NCBI GenBank assembly: GCA_949152475.1 | Contig: OX424563.1 | Span: 36,218,120-36,282,119, forward strand | DNA length: 64,000 nt | Reading direction: 5' to 3' | Source of the DNA: Terebella lapidaria | Lineage: Eukaryota; Annelida; Polychaeta; Terebellida; Terebellidae | Translations under genes and position numbers: made by a program | Shown: piece after piece, positions 1-10,600 of the stretch | How the letters are laid out: every line of letters begins with the position of its first letter | Numbering within the stretch: position 1 is the stretch's first letter | Notes under the pieces: model-generated | The model's input: only the letters and a program-made list of their open reading frames with translations | What the model was told of the DNA's origin: nothing | The model's database searches: none

Positions 1-356
1 AAATGTGTAAATTAGCCACTGAGGCTTAAACACTTGCACATACAGGTTAGGATTGTGTATAAGCTCACAAGAAGTCATGTATTTATGGTACATCTTTTGG
101 TGACCTTGAATTTGACCTTATATGTGACCTTGAAGGCCAAATCTCACAATCTTGCCTGACCTGACATGTGTAAATTGACCTCTACAGACAAAATACTTGT
201 TGATAGAGCTTTGTATTATGAAGTCATATGCAGCATACTTAATGCAGTTCACAAAGATGACCTTGATTGGTAAATCTCGAGGTCATATGTCAGTAATGTC
301 GCCTGCAATGTTTAAAACCAAAATTGTCCGGTAACCTTTCTTAGCCCTTGGGCTAA
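1..356 (-). repeat. Partial interspersed repeat, same family as 57389-58425
   Basis: The segment reads, on the opposite strand, as the left part of the element at 57389-58425. Shared blocks include the 'tgaccttgattggtaaatc' stretch, 'aggtcatatg', 'ccaaaattgtccggtaacc' and the flanking hairpin TTAGCC-TTGGGCTAA. No protein coding potential is visible. It is cut by the window edge on the left and abuts the element that begins near 353 on the right. The family name is unknown to me; homology between the two copies is seen directly. Confidence 0.7.
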
Positions 357-1135
357 TTAAGGCATTTCGGCAGAAATGCCTTTATGGTTTTAGCAGAATT
401 TTTTTTTTTTTTTTTTCTTTTTTTTCTTCTTCCGCCACTTTTGGTTTCCGGACGATAACTTTAGATTGCCTTGAAAGATCCTCGTCAAATTTTCACCACA
501 AGTCAGAAATGATATGTGGAAGAACCCTATTCTTTTTGAGCCGGATCCGAGGTCCGTGAGGTCCTTGAGGATGAAATCGAGGCTGATCTTGAAACTTGGT
601 TTCCGGACGATAACTCGAAAAATATTCAGGCAATAGTTGCAGAATTTTGCACAGAGGTTTATATATCAACAGGGAAGAACCCTATTGATTTTGGGATCGA
701 TCCGTCAAACGACCTTTGACCTAGAGGTCGAAATAATTTTTTGCTGAGTCATCCATGAGGCATCCTGCATATCTCGGAAACGGTGCATCGTAGAGCGAAA
801 CGGACGTTATTTTCGGACTCGTCGCCCTAGACAAACATGTCTAAGGGGTATTATGGATGAACTTTGACCTTGACCCGAAATTTTTTTGCCGAGTCGGCAT
901 TTTTCGTTTTCGTCGATATCTCGGAAACGGTGTGTCGTAGAGCGAAACGGACGTTATTTTCGGACTTGTCGCCCTAGACAAACATGTCCAAAGGGTATTA
1001 TGGATGAACTTTGACCTTGACCTTGAATTTTTTTGCCGAGTCGGCATTTTTCGTTTTCGTCGATATCTAGTATATATTATAAATTAATCATCACACCGAA
1101 ATGCCTCCAAGGCATCTTTAGGCCTTGACGTCTAG
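353..1135 (+). mobile_element. Short Helentron/pearl-like non-autonomous element (copy A)
   Basis: Begins at CTAATTAAGG and carries a perfect 10-bp-stem hairpin (AAGGCATTTC-ggca-GAAATGCCTT, 359-382), a poly-T tract, a ~400-bp unique left region, about two copies of a ~147-bp core repeat, and a 3' end with hairpin ATGCCT-cca-AGGCAT finishing in CTAG before a T. The subterminal GGCATTTCGG near the left end is the reverse complement of CCGAAATGCC near the right end. Subterminal inverted repeats, a 3' hairpin and a CTRR-type end are hallmarks of Helitron/Helentron elements, and tandem ~150-bp cores are typical of bivalve pearl elements. It has no coding capacity, so it would need an autonomous partner. 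Assignment is by structure only. Confidence 0.6.
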
Positions 1136-1589
1136 TTTTTTTTAATGGACTTGGAATTTTTCCCTAACCTGCACCCATGCAAGTGCTGGCTCTCCATGCA
1201 GCCAGAAGTCTCTCTTATGGGTTTCTGATGCAGCCAAATACTGTAAAGCCTTGTCAGTCAGGTGCTGGTGCCCACTGTAACTAAGCCATGCTACTGTATT
1301 CACTGACTGCAGCCTGTGCAGCCTGAGAATAGGCTCTGCCGTCTCAGCCAGTGCTGTATGTATTATTTAAAGCCCGAGGAGCGCTCCATTACCTATTAGT
1401 ATTGGAGACCGAGGGCGAATCCCGAGTTAATTTTCACGGCAATGATATTTTAGCAGATGTGAATCCGCGAAATACGCGAAAATTACATTACCGCGAAAAT
1501 TACATGATTTACAGTATTACAATTGAAGTAACATAGGCAGAGTATATGTGCATGAGGCAGCATACGGTGGCTTAGATTCGCCATCACGT
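1136..1589. other. Non-coding spacer between two repeat elements
   Basis: No gene, RNA gene or clear repeat is recognised. Around 1466-1505 there is a short doubled motif, CGCGAAAATTACAT, near a second CGCGAAAT. Small open frames here have no recognisable product. Confidence 0.5.
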
Positions 1590-4110
1590 CTAATTAAGGC
1601 ATTTCGGCAGAAATGCCTTTATGGTTTAGCAGAATTTTTTTTTTTTCTTCTTCTTCCGCTGTTTTGGTTTCCGGACGATAACTTTAGATTGCCACGATGG
1701 ATCCTTATCAAATTTTCACCACTAGTCAGAAATGATATGTGGAAGAAGCCTATTCTTTTTGAGCCGGCTCCGAGGTCCGTGAGGATGAAATCAAGGTTTT
1801 TGGTTTCCGGACGATAAGTCGAAAAATATTCAGGCAATAGATGCAGAATACCACCAGGGAAGAACCCTATTGATTTTGGGATCAATCCGTCAAATGACCT
1901 TTGACCTAGAGGTCAAAATAATTTTTTGCTGATTCATCCTTGAGGCTTCCTGCATATCTCAGAAACGGTGCGTCGTAGAGCGAAACGGACATTATTTATG
2001 GACTCGTCGCCCTAGACAAACATGTCTATGGGGTTTTTTTTTTTATTCGACTCCGAGGTCCGTGAGGTCCGTGAGGATGAAATCAAGGCCGATTATGAGA
2101 CTTGGTTTCCGGACGATAACTCGAAAAATATTCAGGCAATAGTTGCAGAACTTTGCTTGGAGGTTTATATACCACCAGGGAAGAACCCTATCGATTTTGG
2201 GATTGATCCGTCAAACGACCTTTGACCTAGAGGTCGAAATAACTTTTTGCTGACTCATCCTTGAGGCTTCTTGCATATCTCGGAAATGGTACGTCGTAGA
2301 GCGAAACGGACGTTATTTTCGGACTCGTCGCCCTAGACAAACATGTCTAAGGGGTATTATGGATGAACTTTGACCTTGACCCGAAATTTTTTTGCCGAGT
2401 CGGCATTTTTCGTTCTCGTCGATATCTCGGAAACAGTGCGTCGTAGAGTGAAGTGGACGTTATTTTCGGACTCGTCGCCCTAGACAAACATGTCTAAGGG
2501 GTATTATGGAAGAACTTTGACCTTGACCTGAAATTTTTTTGCCGAATCGGCATTTTCGTTTTCGTCGATATCTCGGAAAGGTGCGTCGTAGAGCGAAACG
2601 GACGTTATTTTCGGACTCGTCGCCCTAGACAAACATGTCTAAGGGGTATGATGGATGAACTTTGACCTTGACCCGAAATTTTTTTGCCGAGTCGGCATTT
2701 TTTTGTTTCGTCAATATCTCGGAAACGGTGAGTCGTACAGCGAAACGGACGTTATTTTCGGACTCGTCGTCCTAGACAAACATGTCTAAGGGGTATTATG
2801 GATGAACTTTGACCTTGACCCGAAATTTTTTTTCCTGAGTCTGCATTTTTCGTTTTCGTCGATATCTCAGAAACGGTGCGTTGTAGAGCGAAACGGACGT
2901 TATTTTCGGACTCGTCGCCCTAGACAAACATGTCTAAGGGGTATGATGGATGAACTTTGACCTTGACCCGAAATTTTTTTGCCGAGTCGGCATTTTTTTG
3001 TTTCGTCGATATCTCGGAAACGGTGTGTCGTAGAGCGAAACGGACGTTATTTTCGGACTCGTCGTCCTAGACAAACATGTCTGAGGGGTATTATGGATAA
3101 ACTTTGACCTTGACCCGTTTTTTTTCGCGGAGTCGGCATTTTTCGTTTTCGTCGATATCTCGGAAACGGTACGTCGTAGAGCGAAACGGATGATATTTTC
3201 GGACTCGTCGCCCTAGACAAACATGTCTAAGGGGTATTATGGATGAACTTTGACCTTGACCCGAAATTTTTTTGCCGAGTCGGCATTTTTCGTTTTCGTC
3301 GATATCTCGGAAACGGTGCGTCGTAGAGAGAAACGGATGTCTAAGGGGTATTATGGATGAACTTTGACCTTGACCCGAAATTTTTTTGCCGAGTCGGCAT
3401 TTTTCGTTTTCATCGATATCTCGGAAACGGTGTGTCGTAGAGCGAAACGGGCGTTATTTTCAGACTTTCGGACCTAGACAAACATGTCTAATGGGTATGA
3501 TGGATAACTTCGACCTTGACCCGAAATTTTTTTGCCGAGTGGCATTTTTGTTTTCGTTGATATCTCGGAAACGGTGCGTCGTGGAGCGAAACGGACGTTA
3601 TTTTCGGACTTTCGGACCTAGACAAACATGTCTAAGGGGTATGATGGATGAACTTTGACCTTGACCCGAAATTTTTTTGCCGAGTCGGCATTCTTTTGTT
3701 TCGTCGATATCTCGGAAACGGTGAGTCGTAGAGCGAAACGGACGTTATTTTCGGACTCTTTGTCCTAAACTAACATATCTGAGGGGTATTATGGATGAAC
3801 TTTGACCTTGCCCCAATTTTTTTTTGCTGAGTCGGCATTTTTCGTTTTCGTCGATATCTCAGAAACGGTGCGCATAGAGCGAAACGGACATTATTTTTGG
3901 ACTCGTCGACCTAGACAAACATGCCTGGGGGGTATGTTGGATGAACTTTGACCTTGACCCGAATTTTTTTTCGCTGAGTCGACATTTTTCATTTTCGTCA
4001 ATATCTAGCAAACGGTGTGTCATTGAGCCCGTGGCAAACATGTTTTAAATATTACGAATTAGTCCTAACACCGAAATGCCTCCAAGGCATCTTTAGGCCT
4101 TGATGTCTAG
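1590..4110 (+). mobile_element. Helentron/pearl-like element with long core array (copy B)
   Basis: Same left end as copy A (CTAATTAAGG and the perfect hairpin at 1596-1619), the same unique left region with duplicated segments ('ggaagaaccctattgat' type), then about 14 tandem ~147-bp cores, and the same right end (hairpin ATGCCT-cca-AGGCAT, then CTAG at 4107-4110 followed by T). Copies A and B have the same ends and differ mainly in core number, which shows that core number varies freely within the family. No transposase, helicase or Rep protein is encoded, so this is a non-autonomous member. Confidence 0.65.
1960..4035 (+). repeat. Tandem ~147-bp core repeat array in copy B
   Basis: Successive units begin at 'gatatctcggaaacggtgcg', continue through 'tcgtagagcgaaacggacg' and 'cctagacaaacatgtctaag', pass the AT-rich 'tgaccttgacccgaaat' and end with a T-run and 'gccgagtcggca'. 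Landmarks (for example 'catgtctaagg' near 2342, 2489, 2635, 2781 and 2929) are 146-148 bp apart. Some units carry internal deletions (near 3320-3340). 'GCCGAGTCGGC' and 'ACATGT' are short palindromes within the unit. Open frames across the array are repeat artefacts. Confidence 0.85.
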
Positions 4111-4135
4111 TTTACACCCCATTCAGTTTCCACCT

Positions 4136-4612
4136 CGGTGAGAACCTTCTCACCCCGGTGAAAACCTCACCTAGGTGAAAACCTTCTCACCCCGTTGAAA
4201 ACCTTCTCACCCCGGTGAATACCTTCTCACCCCGGTGAAAACCTTCTCACCCCGGTGAAAACCTTCCCACTCCGGTGAAAACCTTCTCACCCCGGTGAAT
4301 ACCTTCTCACACCGGTGAGAACCTTCTCACCCCGGTGAGAACCTTTTCACCCCGGTGAAAACCTTCTCACCCCCGTGAGAACCTTTTCACCCTGGTGAAA
4401 ACCTTCTCACCCCGCTGAAAACCTTCTCACCCCGATGAAAACCTTCTCACCCCGATGAAAACCTTCTCACCCCGGTGAAAATCTTCTCACCCCGGTGAAT
4501 ACCTTCTCACCCCAGTGAAAATCTTCTCACCCCGGTGAATACCTTCTCACCCCGGTGAAAACCTCCTCACCCTGGTGAAAACCTCCTCACCCTGGTCATC
4601 CCAGTAAAAACC
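4136..4612. repeat. 20-bp minisatellite (CCGGTGAAAACCTTCTCACC)n
   Basis: About 24 tandem copies of a 20-bp unit, with point variants (gaaaa/gaata/gagaa; ccccg/ccctg). The unit contains a near-palindrome CACC-CCGGTG. It lies between the end of element copy B and the inverted core array of copy C, where pearl-type elements carry a simple-repeat block. Confidence 0.9.
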
Positions 4613-6805
4613 TTCTAGTGCCAGGAGGCCGAAATTGAGCTCTGTTTCGCTCTACGACGCACCGTTTCCGAGATACGGTCAAACAGGAAGTGCAGAGTCG
4701 GCGAAACTTTAAATTCGACACCAGGGGTCGTCTCGACCCAAGATACCCTCTAGACTAGTATGTCTAGAGCCAGAAGGCCGGAATTGAGCTGCGTTTCGCT
4801 CTACGACGCACCGTTTCCGAGATATGGCCAAACAGGAAGTGTCGAGTCAGCGAAAAAAAAATCGACACCAGGGGTCGTCTCGACCCAAGATACCCTCTAG
4901 ACTAGTTTGTTTAGTGCCAGTAGGCTGAAATTGAGCTCCGTTTCGCTCTACGACACACCGTTCCCGGGATACGGCCAAACAGGAAGTGTCGAGTTGGCGA
5001 AAAAAAATTCGACACCAGGGGTCGTCTCGACCCAAGATACCTTCTAGACTACTTTGACTAGTGCCAGGAGGCCGGAATTGAGCTCCGTTTCCCTGTATGA
5101 TGCACCGTTTCCGAGATACGGCCAAACAGCAAGTGCCGATTCGGCGAAAAAAAAAAATTGACAACAGGGGTCGTCTCGACCCAAAATACCCATAAGCCTA
5201 GTTTGTCTAGTGCCAGGAGGCCGGAATTGAGCTCCGTTTCGCTCTACGACGCACCATTTCCGAGATACGGCCAAACAGGAAGTGCCGAGTCGGCGAAAAA
5301 TAAATTCAACACCAGGGGTCGTCTCGACCCAAAATACTCACTAGACTAGTTTGTCTAGTGCCAGAAGGCCGGAATTGAGCTCCGTTTCGCTCTACGACGC
5401 ACCGTTTCCGAGATACGGCCAAACAGGAAGTGCCGAGTCAGCGAAAATCAATTCGACACCAGGGGTCGTCTCGACCCAAGATACCCTCTAGACTAGTATG
5501 TCTAGTGCCAGGAGGCCGAAATTGAGCTCCGTTTCGCTCCACGACGCACCGTTTCCGAGATACGGCCAAACAGGAAGTGTCGAGTCGGCAAAAAAAAATT
5601 CGACACCAGGGGTCGTCTCGACCCAGGATACCCATTAGACTAGTTTGTCTAGTGCTAGAAGGCCGGAATTGAGCTCCGTTTCCCTGTATGACGCACCGTT
5701 TCCGAGATACGGCCAAACAGGAAGTGCCGAGTCGGCTAAAATAAATTCGACACTAGGGGTCGTCTCGACCCAAAATACCCCCTGGACTAGTTTGGTCTAG
5801 TGCCAGGAGGCCGGAATTGAGCTCCGTTTCGCTCTACGACTCACCGTTTCCGAGATACGGCCAAACAGGAAGTGCCGAGTCGGCGAAAAAAAAAACGACA
5901 CAAGGGGTCGTCTCGACCCAAGATACCCTCTAGACTACTTTGTCTAGCGCCAGTAGGCCGAAATTGAGCTCCGTTTCACTCTACGACACACCGTTTCCGA
6001 GATACGGCCGAACAGGAAGTGCCGATTCGGCGAAAAAAAAAATTGACAACAGGGGTCGTCTCGACCCAAAATACCCATAAGCCTAGTTTGTCTAGTGCCA
6101 GGGGCCGGAATTGAGCTCCGTTTCGCTCTACGACGCACCATTTCCGAGATACGGCCAAACAGGAAGTGTCGATTCGGCGAAAACAATTCGACACCAGAGT
6201 CGTCTCGACCCAAAATACCCTCGAGGCTAGTGTGTCTAGTGCCAGAAGGCCGAAATTGAGCTCCGTTTCGCTCTACGACGCACCGTTTCCGAGATACGGC
6301 CAAACAGGAAGTGCCGAGTCGGCGAATAAAAATTCGACACCAGGGGTCGTCTCGACCCAAGATACCCTCTAGACTAGTTTGTCTAGTGCCAGGAGGCTGA
6401 AATTGAGCTCCGTTTTGCTCTACGACGCACCATTTCCGAGATACGGCCAAACAGGAAGTGCCGAGTCGGCGAAAAAAATTCGACACCAGGGGTCGTCTCG
6501 ACCCAAGATACCCACTAGACTAGTTTGTCTAGTGCCAGGAGGCTGAAATTGAGCTCCGTTTCGCTCTACGACATACCGTTCCCGGGAAATTGTTCCCGCG
6601 AAATTGAACTCCGTTTTGCTCTACGACGCACCGTTTCTGAGATACGGCCAAACAGGAAGTGCTGAGTCGGGAAAAAAAAATTCGACACCAGGGGTCGTTT
6701 CGACCCAAGATACCCCCTAGACCTTAGCTCCGTTTCGTTTGTTTTGTCTAGTGCCAGGAGGCCGAAATTGAGCTCCATTTCGTTCTACGACGCACCGTTT
6801 CCGAG
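4613..6805 (-). repeat. Inverted, diverged ~147-bp core array in copy C
   Basis: The unit on the + strand runs 'ccggaattgagctccgtttc', 'gctctacgacgcaccgtttc', 'cgagatacggccaaacagga', 'agtgccgagtcggcgaaa', then 'caggggtcgtctcgaccc' and 'gactagtttgtctagtgcca'. Period is 147-148 bp (tctag landmarks near 5206, 5354 and 5501). The reverse complement shares 'tctcggaaacggtgcgtcg', 'tagagcgaaacgga', 'ctagacaaa' and 'gccgactcggca' with the copy B core in the same order, but the intervening blocks differ. The two arrays are therefore anciently diverged subfamilies. A rearranged or partially deleted unit lies near 6585-6760. Confidence 0.85.
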
Positions 6806-7236
6806 ATATGCATGAAAGCCTCAAGGATGAATCATGAAAAATTCTTCCGAGCTCTAGGTCAAAGTTCGTTCAACAGATTGATCCCGAAATCAATAGGGTT
6901 CTTCCTTGGTGGTATATGAACTCCCATGCACAAATTGCACAGAATACTTGCCATTGCATGAATACTTTTTGAGTTATCGCTCGGAAACCAAGTCTCAAAA
7001 TCAACCTTGATTTCATCCTCACGGACCTCACGGACCCCGGAGCCGCCTCCAAAACAATAGGGGTCTTCCATGTAATATTTCTGACCAGTGGTGTAAATTT
7101 GGACAAGATCCGTTCAGGCGTTCCCGAGTTATTGATCGGAAACCAAAACGGCGGAAGGTAAAAAAAAAAAAGAAAAAAACAAAAAACAAAAAAAATTAGA
7201 CAAAACCATAAGGGCATTTCGTGCCGAAATGCCCTA

Positions 7237-7511
7237 ATAAGCAACCACACAGAAACAGACCATATCTCACACACACTGTCAAACTTTTTTCATTCAACTT
7301 TGTTTCATGACATTTTCTGTTGGAGAACTTAGTCCACTTAGACCATGTTTAGGCCTACGTACTGTTGATACTCGGATTGTGTGTTGTTAACTTGCAGTCT
7401 TAAGCAATGACCAATGAACATCTTCCATTGTTTTAGCTTTGTACAGACCCATTCATTAGTATATAAAGAGGATTTAGAGACTTTTTGGAATTTCTCCAGA
7501 CCCACTAGAGA
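7237..7511 (+). promoter_or_regulatory. ANAPC4: Putative ANAPC4 promoter / 5' UTR region
   Basis: This is the 275-bp stretch between the last upstream repeat and the first ATG. A TATA-like TATATAAAG lies at 7460-7468, which would put initiation near 7490-7500 and leave a very short 5' UTR before the ATG at 7512. A CCAAT motif is present at 7411-7415. These are motif matches only. An upstream non-coding first exon cannot be excluded, because no transcript data are available. Confidence 0.35.
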
Positions 7512-7628
7512 ATGCCGGAAGGTTACTCGTTTCGTCAGGTAGACGAGAATCATGTCCCTGGAGTTGTTGTTAGCATGCTCTGGTCTCCAAAGATGGACCT
7601 GATCGCAGTCGCTAACGTACAAGGAGAG
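7512..7628 (+). CDS. ANAPC4: ANAPC4 exon 1
   Basis: Encodes 39 codons from ATG to QGE and ends in phase 0 at GAG|gtgagc. It contains the first propeller strand motif LWSPKMDLIAVAN, conserved in ANAPC4. The start was chosen because this ATG is the first in frame, the residues after it (SFRQVDENHVP) already align with the family N-terminus, and a TATA-like box lies about 50 bp upstream. Confidence 0.85.
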
Positions 7629-10600
7629 GTGAGCTATGATGATATTCAGCAGCATTTATCAACAAAATCATTGAACTGTTCCATATCCAGCATAAAGTGT
7701 AGGTTGATTAGACAACTGTATTTGACCAGGTGCTGCTGTATCGGCTGACATGGCAGAAGGTCTGGACACTATCCCCACCAGCAAAGGAGGTCCAAGTCAC
7801 TGCATTGGCATGGCGACCAGATGGCAAAGGTCCAGCTCTACCATCAATTATATTCATCAGAATTTGAATGATTTGAAAAAAAAAAGAATAAATGCAAGCT
7901 TTTTTAAGCAGCTGATCTTGAATGACACTTGTGAACCATGTTTTGAACACATAGTTCCTTACTCTAAATCACTTATAGTGTACATTGTGTATATACATGT
8001 ACAGCAAATTGTGTGAGATCAAAATACATAGGAATTCTTTTAGATCTCAAAAGCTATAAACAGAAGAAAACCTACAAGTTAGTATAAAGATCAGGTGATA
8101 CAAAAAGCACTATTTCAAGAAGGATTGTTGTTTATTGCAGTGCTTGCGGTGGGGTACAAGACAGGCAAGATCACACTGTGTGATGTGGAGATCTCCAGCC
8201 TGGTCCACGTGCTACAGATGACCTCCGGCGTGACATCGCTGACTTGGACAGCTGAGTTAGCAGGCGTCGGCCAGGGCTCAGCCAATCAGAGAGCTGGGGA
8301 GGGAGGCTCGAGTGGTCAACAGGACTGTTTCCAAGACACTTCCACACATGACCTGCCCAGACTTCCACAGTTCTCGAAAGCGTATGTTAAATAATATACC
8401 CAAAAATCTCACATTCAATAAGTTACTTCTGCATGCCTCTCATTTGTGTGTAAGGGCACACAACCTTTTGAAAATGTTTTATTTTTCGTTTTCAAATAGT
8501 TTCAGTTGCCGTGTTCATTTGTGTGTATTTTGATTTTTGTTTTCTTAACTTCGGAATTGCTTGCTTTCAGTTACTCTGCGTTGTCTGCAAGTGGAAAGTG
8601 AGTGTTATGTGTGGAAGAAAAGTATCTGAATCAAAATAAGGTCTCCTTTGTGTAAAATATAAATCTACTTGTGCAAGAATATATTGTTCAGTTTTTAATT
8701 TTTTGGAAAATGGTATAACTTGCCTCAATACCATATTGGTCCTAATAGTGGCACGCACCCCAATGGTAGAGCACCCCCCTGTTTTCCCCAAAAAATGTTT
8801 GATTTTGGTAACCTTGTAGTTCACTTCATATCTTTCTAATAAGATTCCAATCCACATATTTATGTTCATACTCAAGGAGATTGAAGGCCATAAGTATATT
8901 ATTCAGTAATTTTCTTAAATTTGACCTCGAATTTGACCTCATTTTCGCGCACGCTGCTATAGGAGGTCTTGCTTTGGCTCGCCGTGCTACTATTAGGATC
9001 AATATGGTATGTGCAACCATGTCTGTGTAACTTTGCATTTGATTGTGTGAATTGTCTCAATAACATTATGTTGTTGTTTTCCAGTGAGGAGATGGGTGAA
9101 GATTCTAAACGTTTGAAAGATCAAAAACAGTATGTCAACTTTTCTGTCATGATTTGTAATTTGAAGAATTTGAAGAATTATACAGTAAGATCTTGATCAG
9201 TTAAACATGTGTAGGAACTGTTGGTGTTTCAGGTTCGCAAAACTATAATAAAAAGTAAATCCAAAGCTAGATTTTTAACTTGTATGAAATGGAAATGATG
9301 TACATCTATGGAAATAAATAAAGTGCAGCTATATTTTTGAATATTTTGTGGCACCTTGCAGTCTGAACATTCTGACGGTGGGGTCGGAGGATGGACACAT
9401 ATGTCTGTTTGCCTACGGCATGTTTCCAGTGGCTTCTTTGGATCTACGCAATCACGGAACTGGCAAGGTCCTGTCTGAATACTGAGTACTGAATACAAAT
9501 AACATCACCGAGCCCCACACACACGAGATATGTTTTTGAAGATATATTGATGGAAATATGTTTGTACATGTGCCTTACAGTGTGGCCGCGTAGTGTCGTG
9601 TTACCTCTCCAACGGCCTGTACATGTTTGTATGTGTGTCTTACAGTGTGGCCGCGTAGTGTCGTGTTACCTCTCCAATGACCTGTACATGTTTGTACGTG
9701 TGTCTTACAGTGTGCCGCGTAGTGTCGTGTTACCTCTCCAATGACCTGTATATGTTTGTACGTGTGCCTTACAGTGTGGTCGCGTAGTGTCGTGTTACCT
9801 CTCCGATGACCTGTACATGTTTGTACGTGTGCCTTACAGTGTGGCCGCGTAGTGTCGTGTTACCTCTCCAATGACCTGTACATGTTTGTACGTGTGCATT
9901 ACAGTGTGGCCGCGTAGTGTCGTGTTACCTCTCCAATGACCTGTACATGTTCGTACGTGTGCCTTACAGTGTGGCCGCGTAGTGTCGTGTTACCTCTCCA
10001 ATGACCTGTACCTGTTTGTACGTGTGCCTTACAGTGTGGCCGCGTAGGGTCGTGTTACCTCTCCACTGACCTGTACATGTTTGTACGTGTGCCTTACAGT
10101 GTGGCCGCGTAGTGTCGTGTTACCTCTCCACTGACCTGTACATGTTTGTACGTGTGCCTTACAGTGTGGCCGCGTAGTGTCGTGTTACCTCTCCAACGAC
10201 CTGTACATGTTTGTACGTGTGCCTTACAGTGTGGCCGCGTAGTGTCGTGTTACCTCTCCAATGACCTGTACATGTTCGTACGTGTGCCTTACAGTGTGGC
10301 CGCGTAGTGTCGTGTTACCTCTCCAATGACCTGTACCTGTTTGTACGTGTGCCTTACAGTGTGGCCGCGTAGGGTCGTGTTACCTCTCCACTGACCTGTA
10401 CATGTTTGTACGTGTGCCTTACAGTGTGGCCGCGTAGTGTCGTGTTACCTCTCCACTGACCTGTACATGTTTGTACGTGTGCCTTACAGTGTGGCCGCGT
10501 AGTGTCGTGTTACCTCTCCAACGACCTGTACATGTTTGTACGTGTGCCTTACAGTGTGGCCGCGTAGTGTCGTGTTACCTCTCCACTGACCTGTACATGT

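Larger units (their letters stand above)
4111..7236 (-). mobile_element. Inverted Helentron/pearl-like element (copy C), right end uncertain
   Basis: On the minus strand it starts near 7236 with the family's left hairpin in variant form (GGGCATTTCG-tgc-CGAAATGCCC, 7212-7233). The left region follows (about 6800-7200, matching copy B from ~1660-2290 in reverse), then about 14 cores of 147-148 bp, then a 20-bp minisatellite. The family's usual right end (CCGAAATGCC hairpin plus CTAG) is not found on this strand, so the right boundary is set only by the abutting end of copy B. The order left region, cores, minisatellite, end matches the organisation described for pearl elements. No coding capacity is seen. 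Confidence 0.55.

Noticed and set aside
841..6778. Short frames in the ~147-bp core arrays
   Set aside because: They repeat with the core period, start and stop at unit variants, and encode nothing recognisable.
7708..9498. Minus-strand short frames across exons 2-6
   Set aside because: They lie opposite conserved ANAPC4 exons or in AT-rich introns and have no recognisable products.
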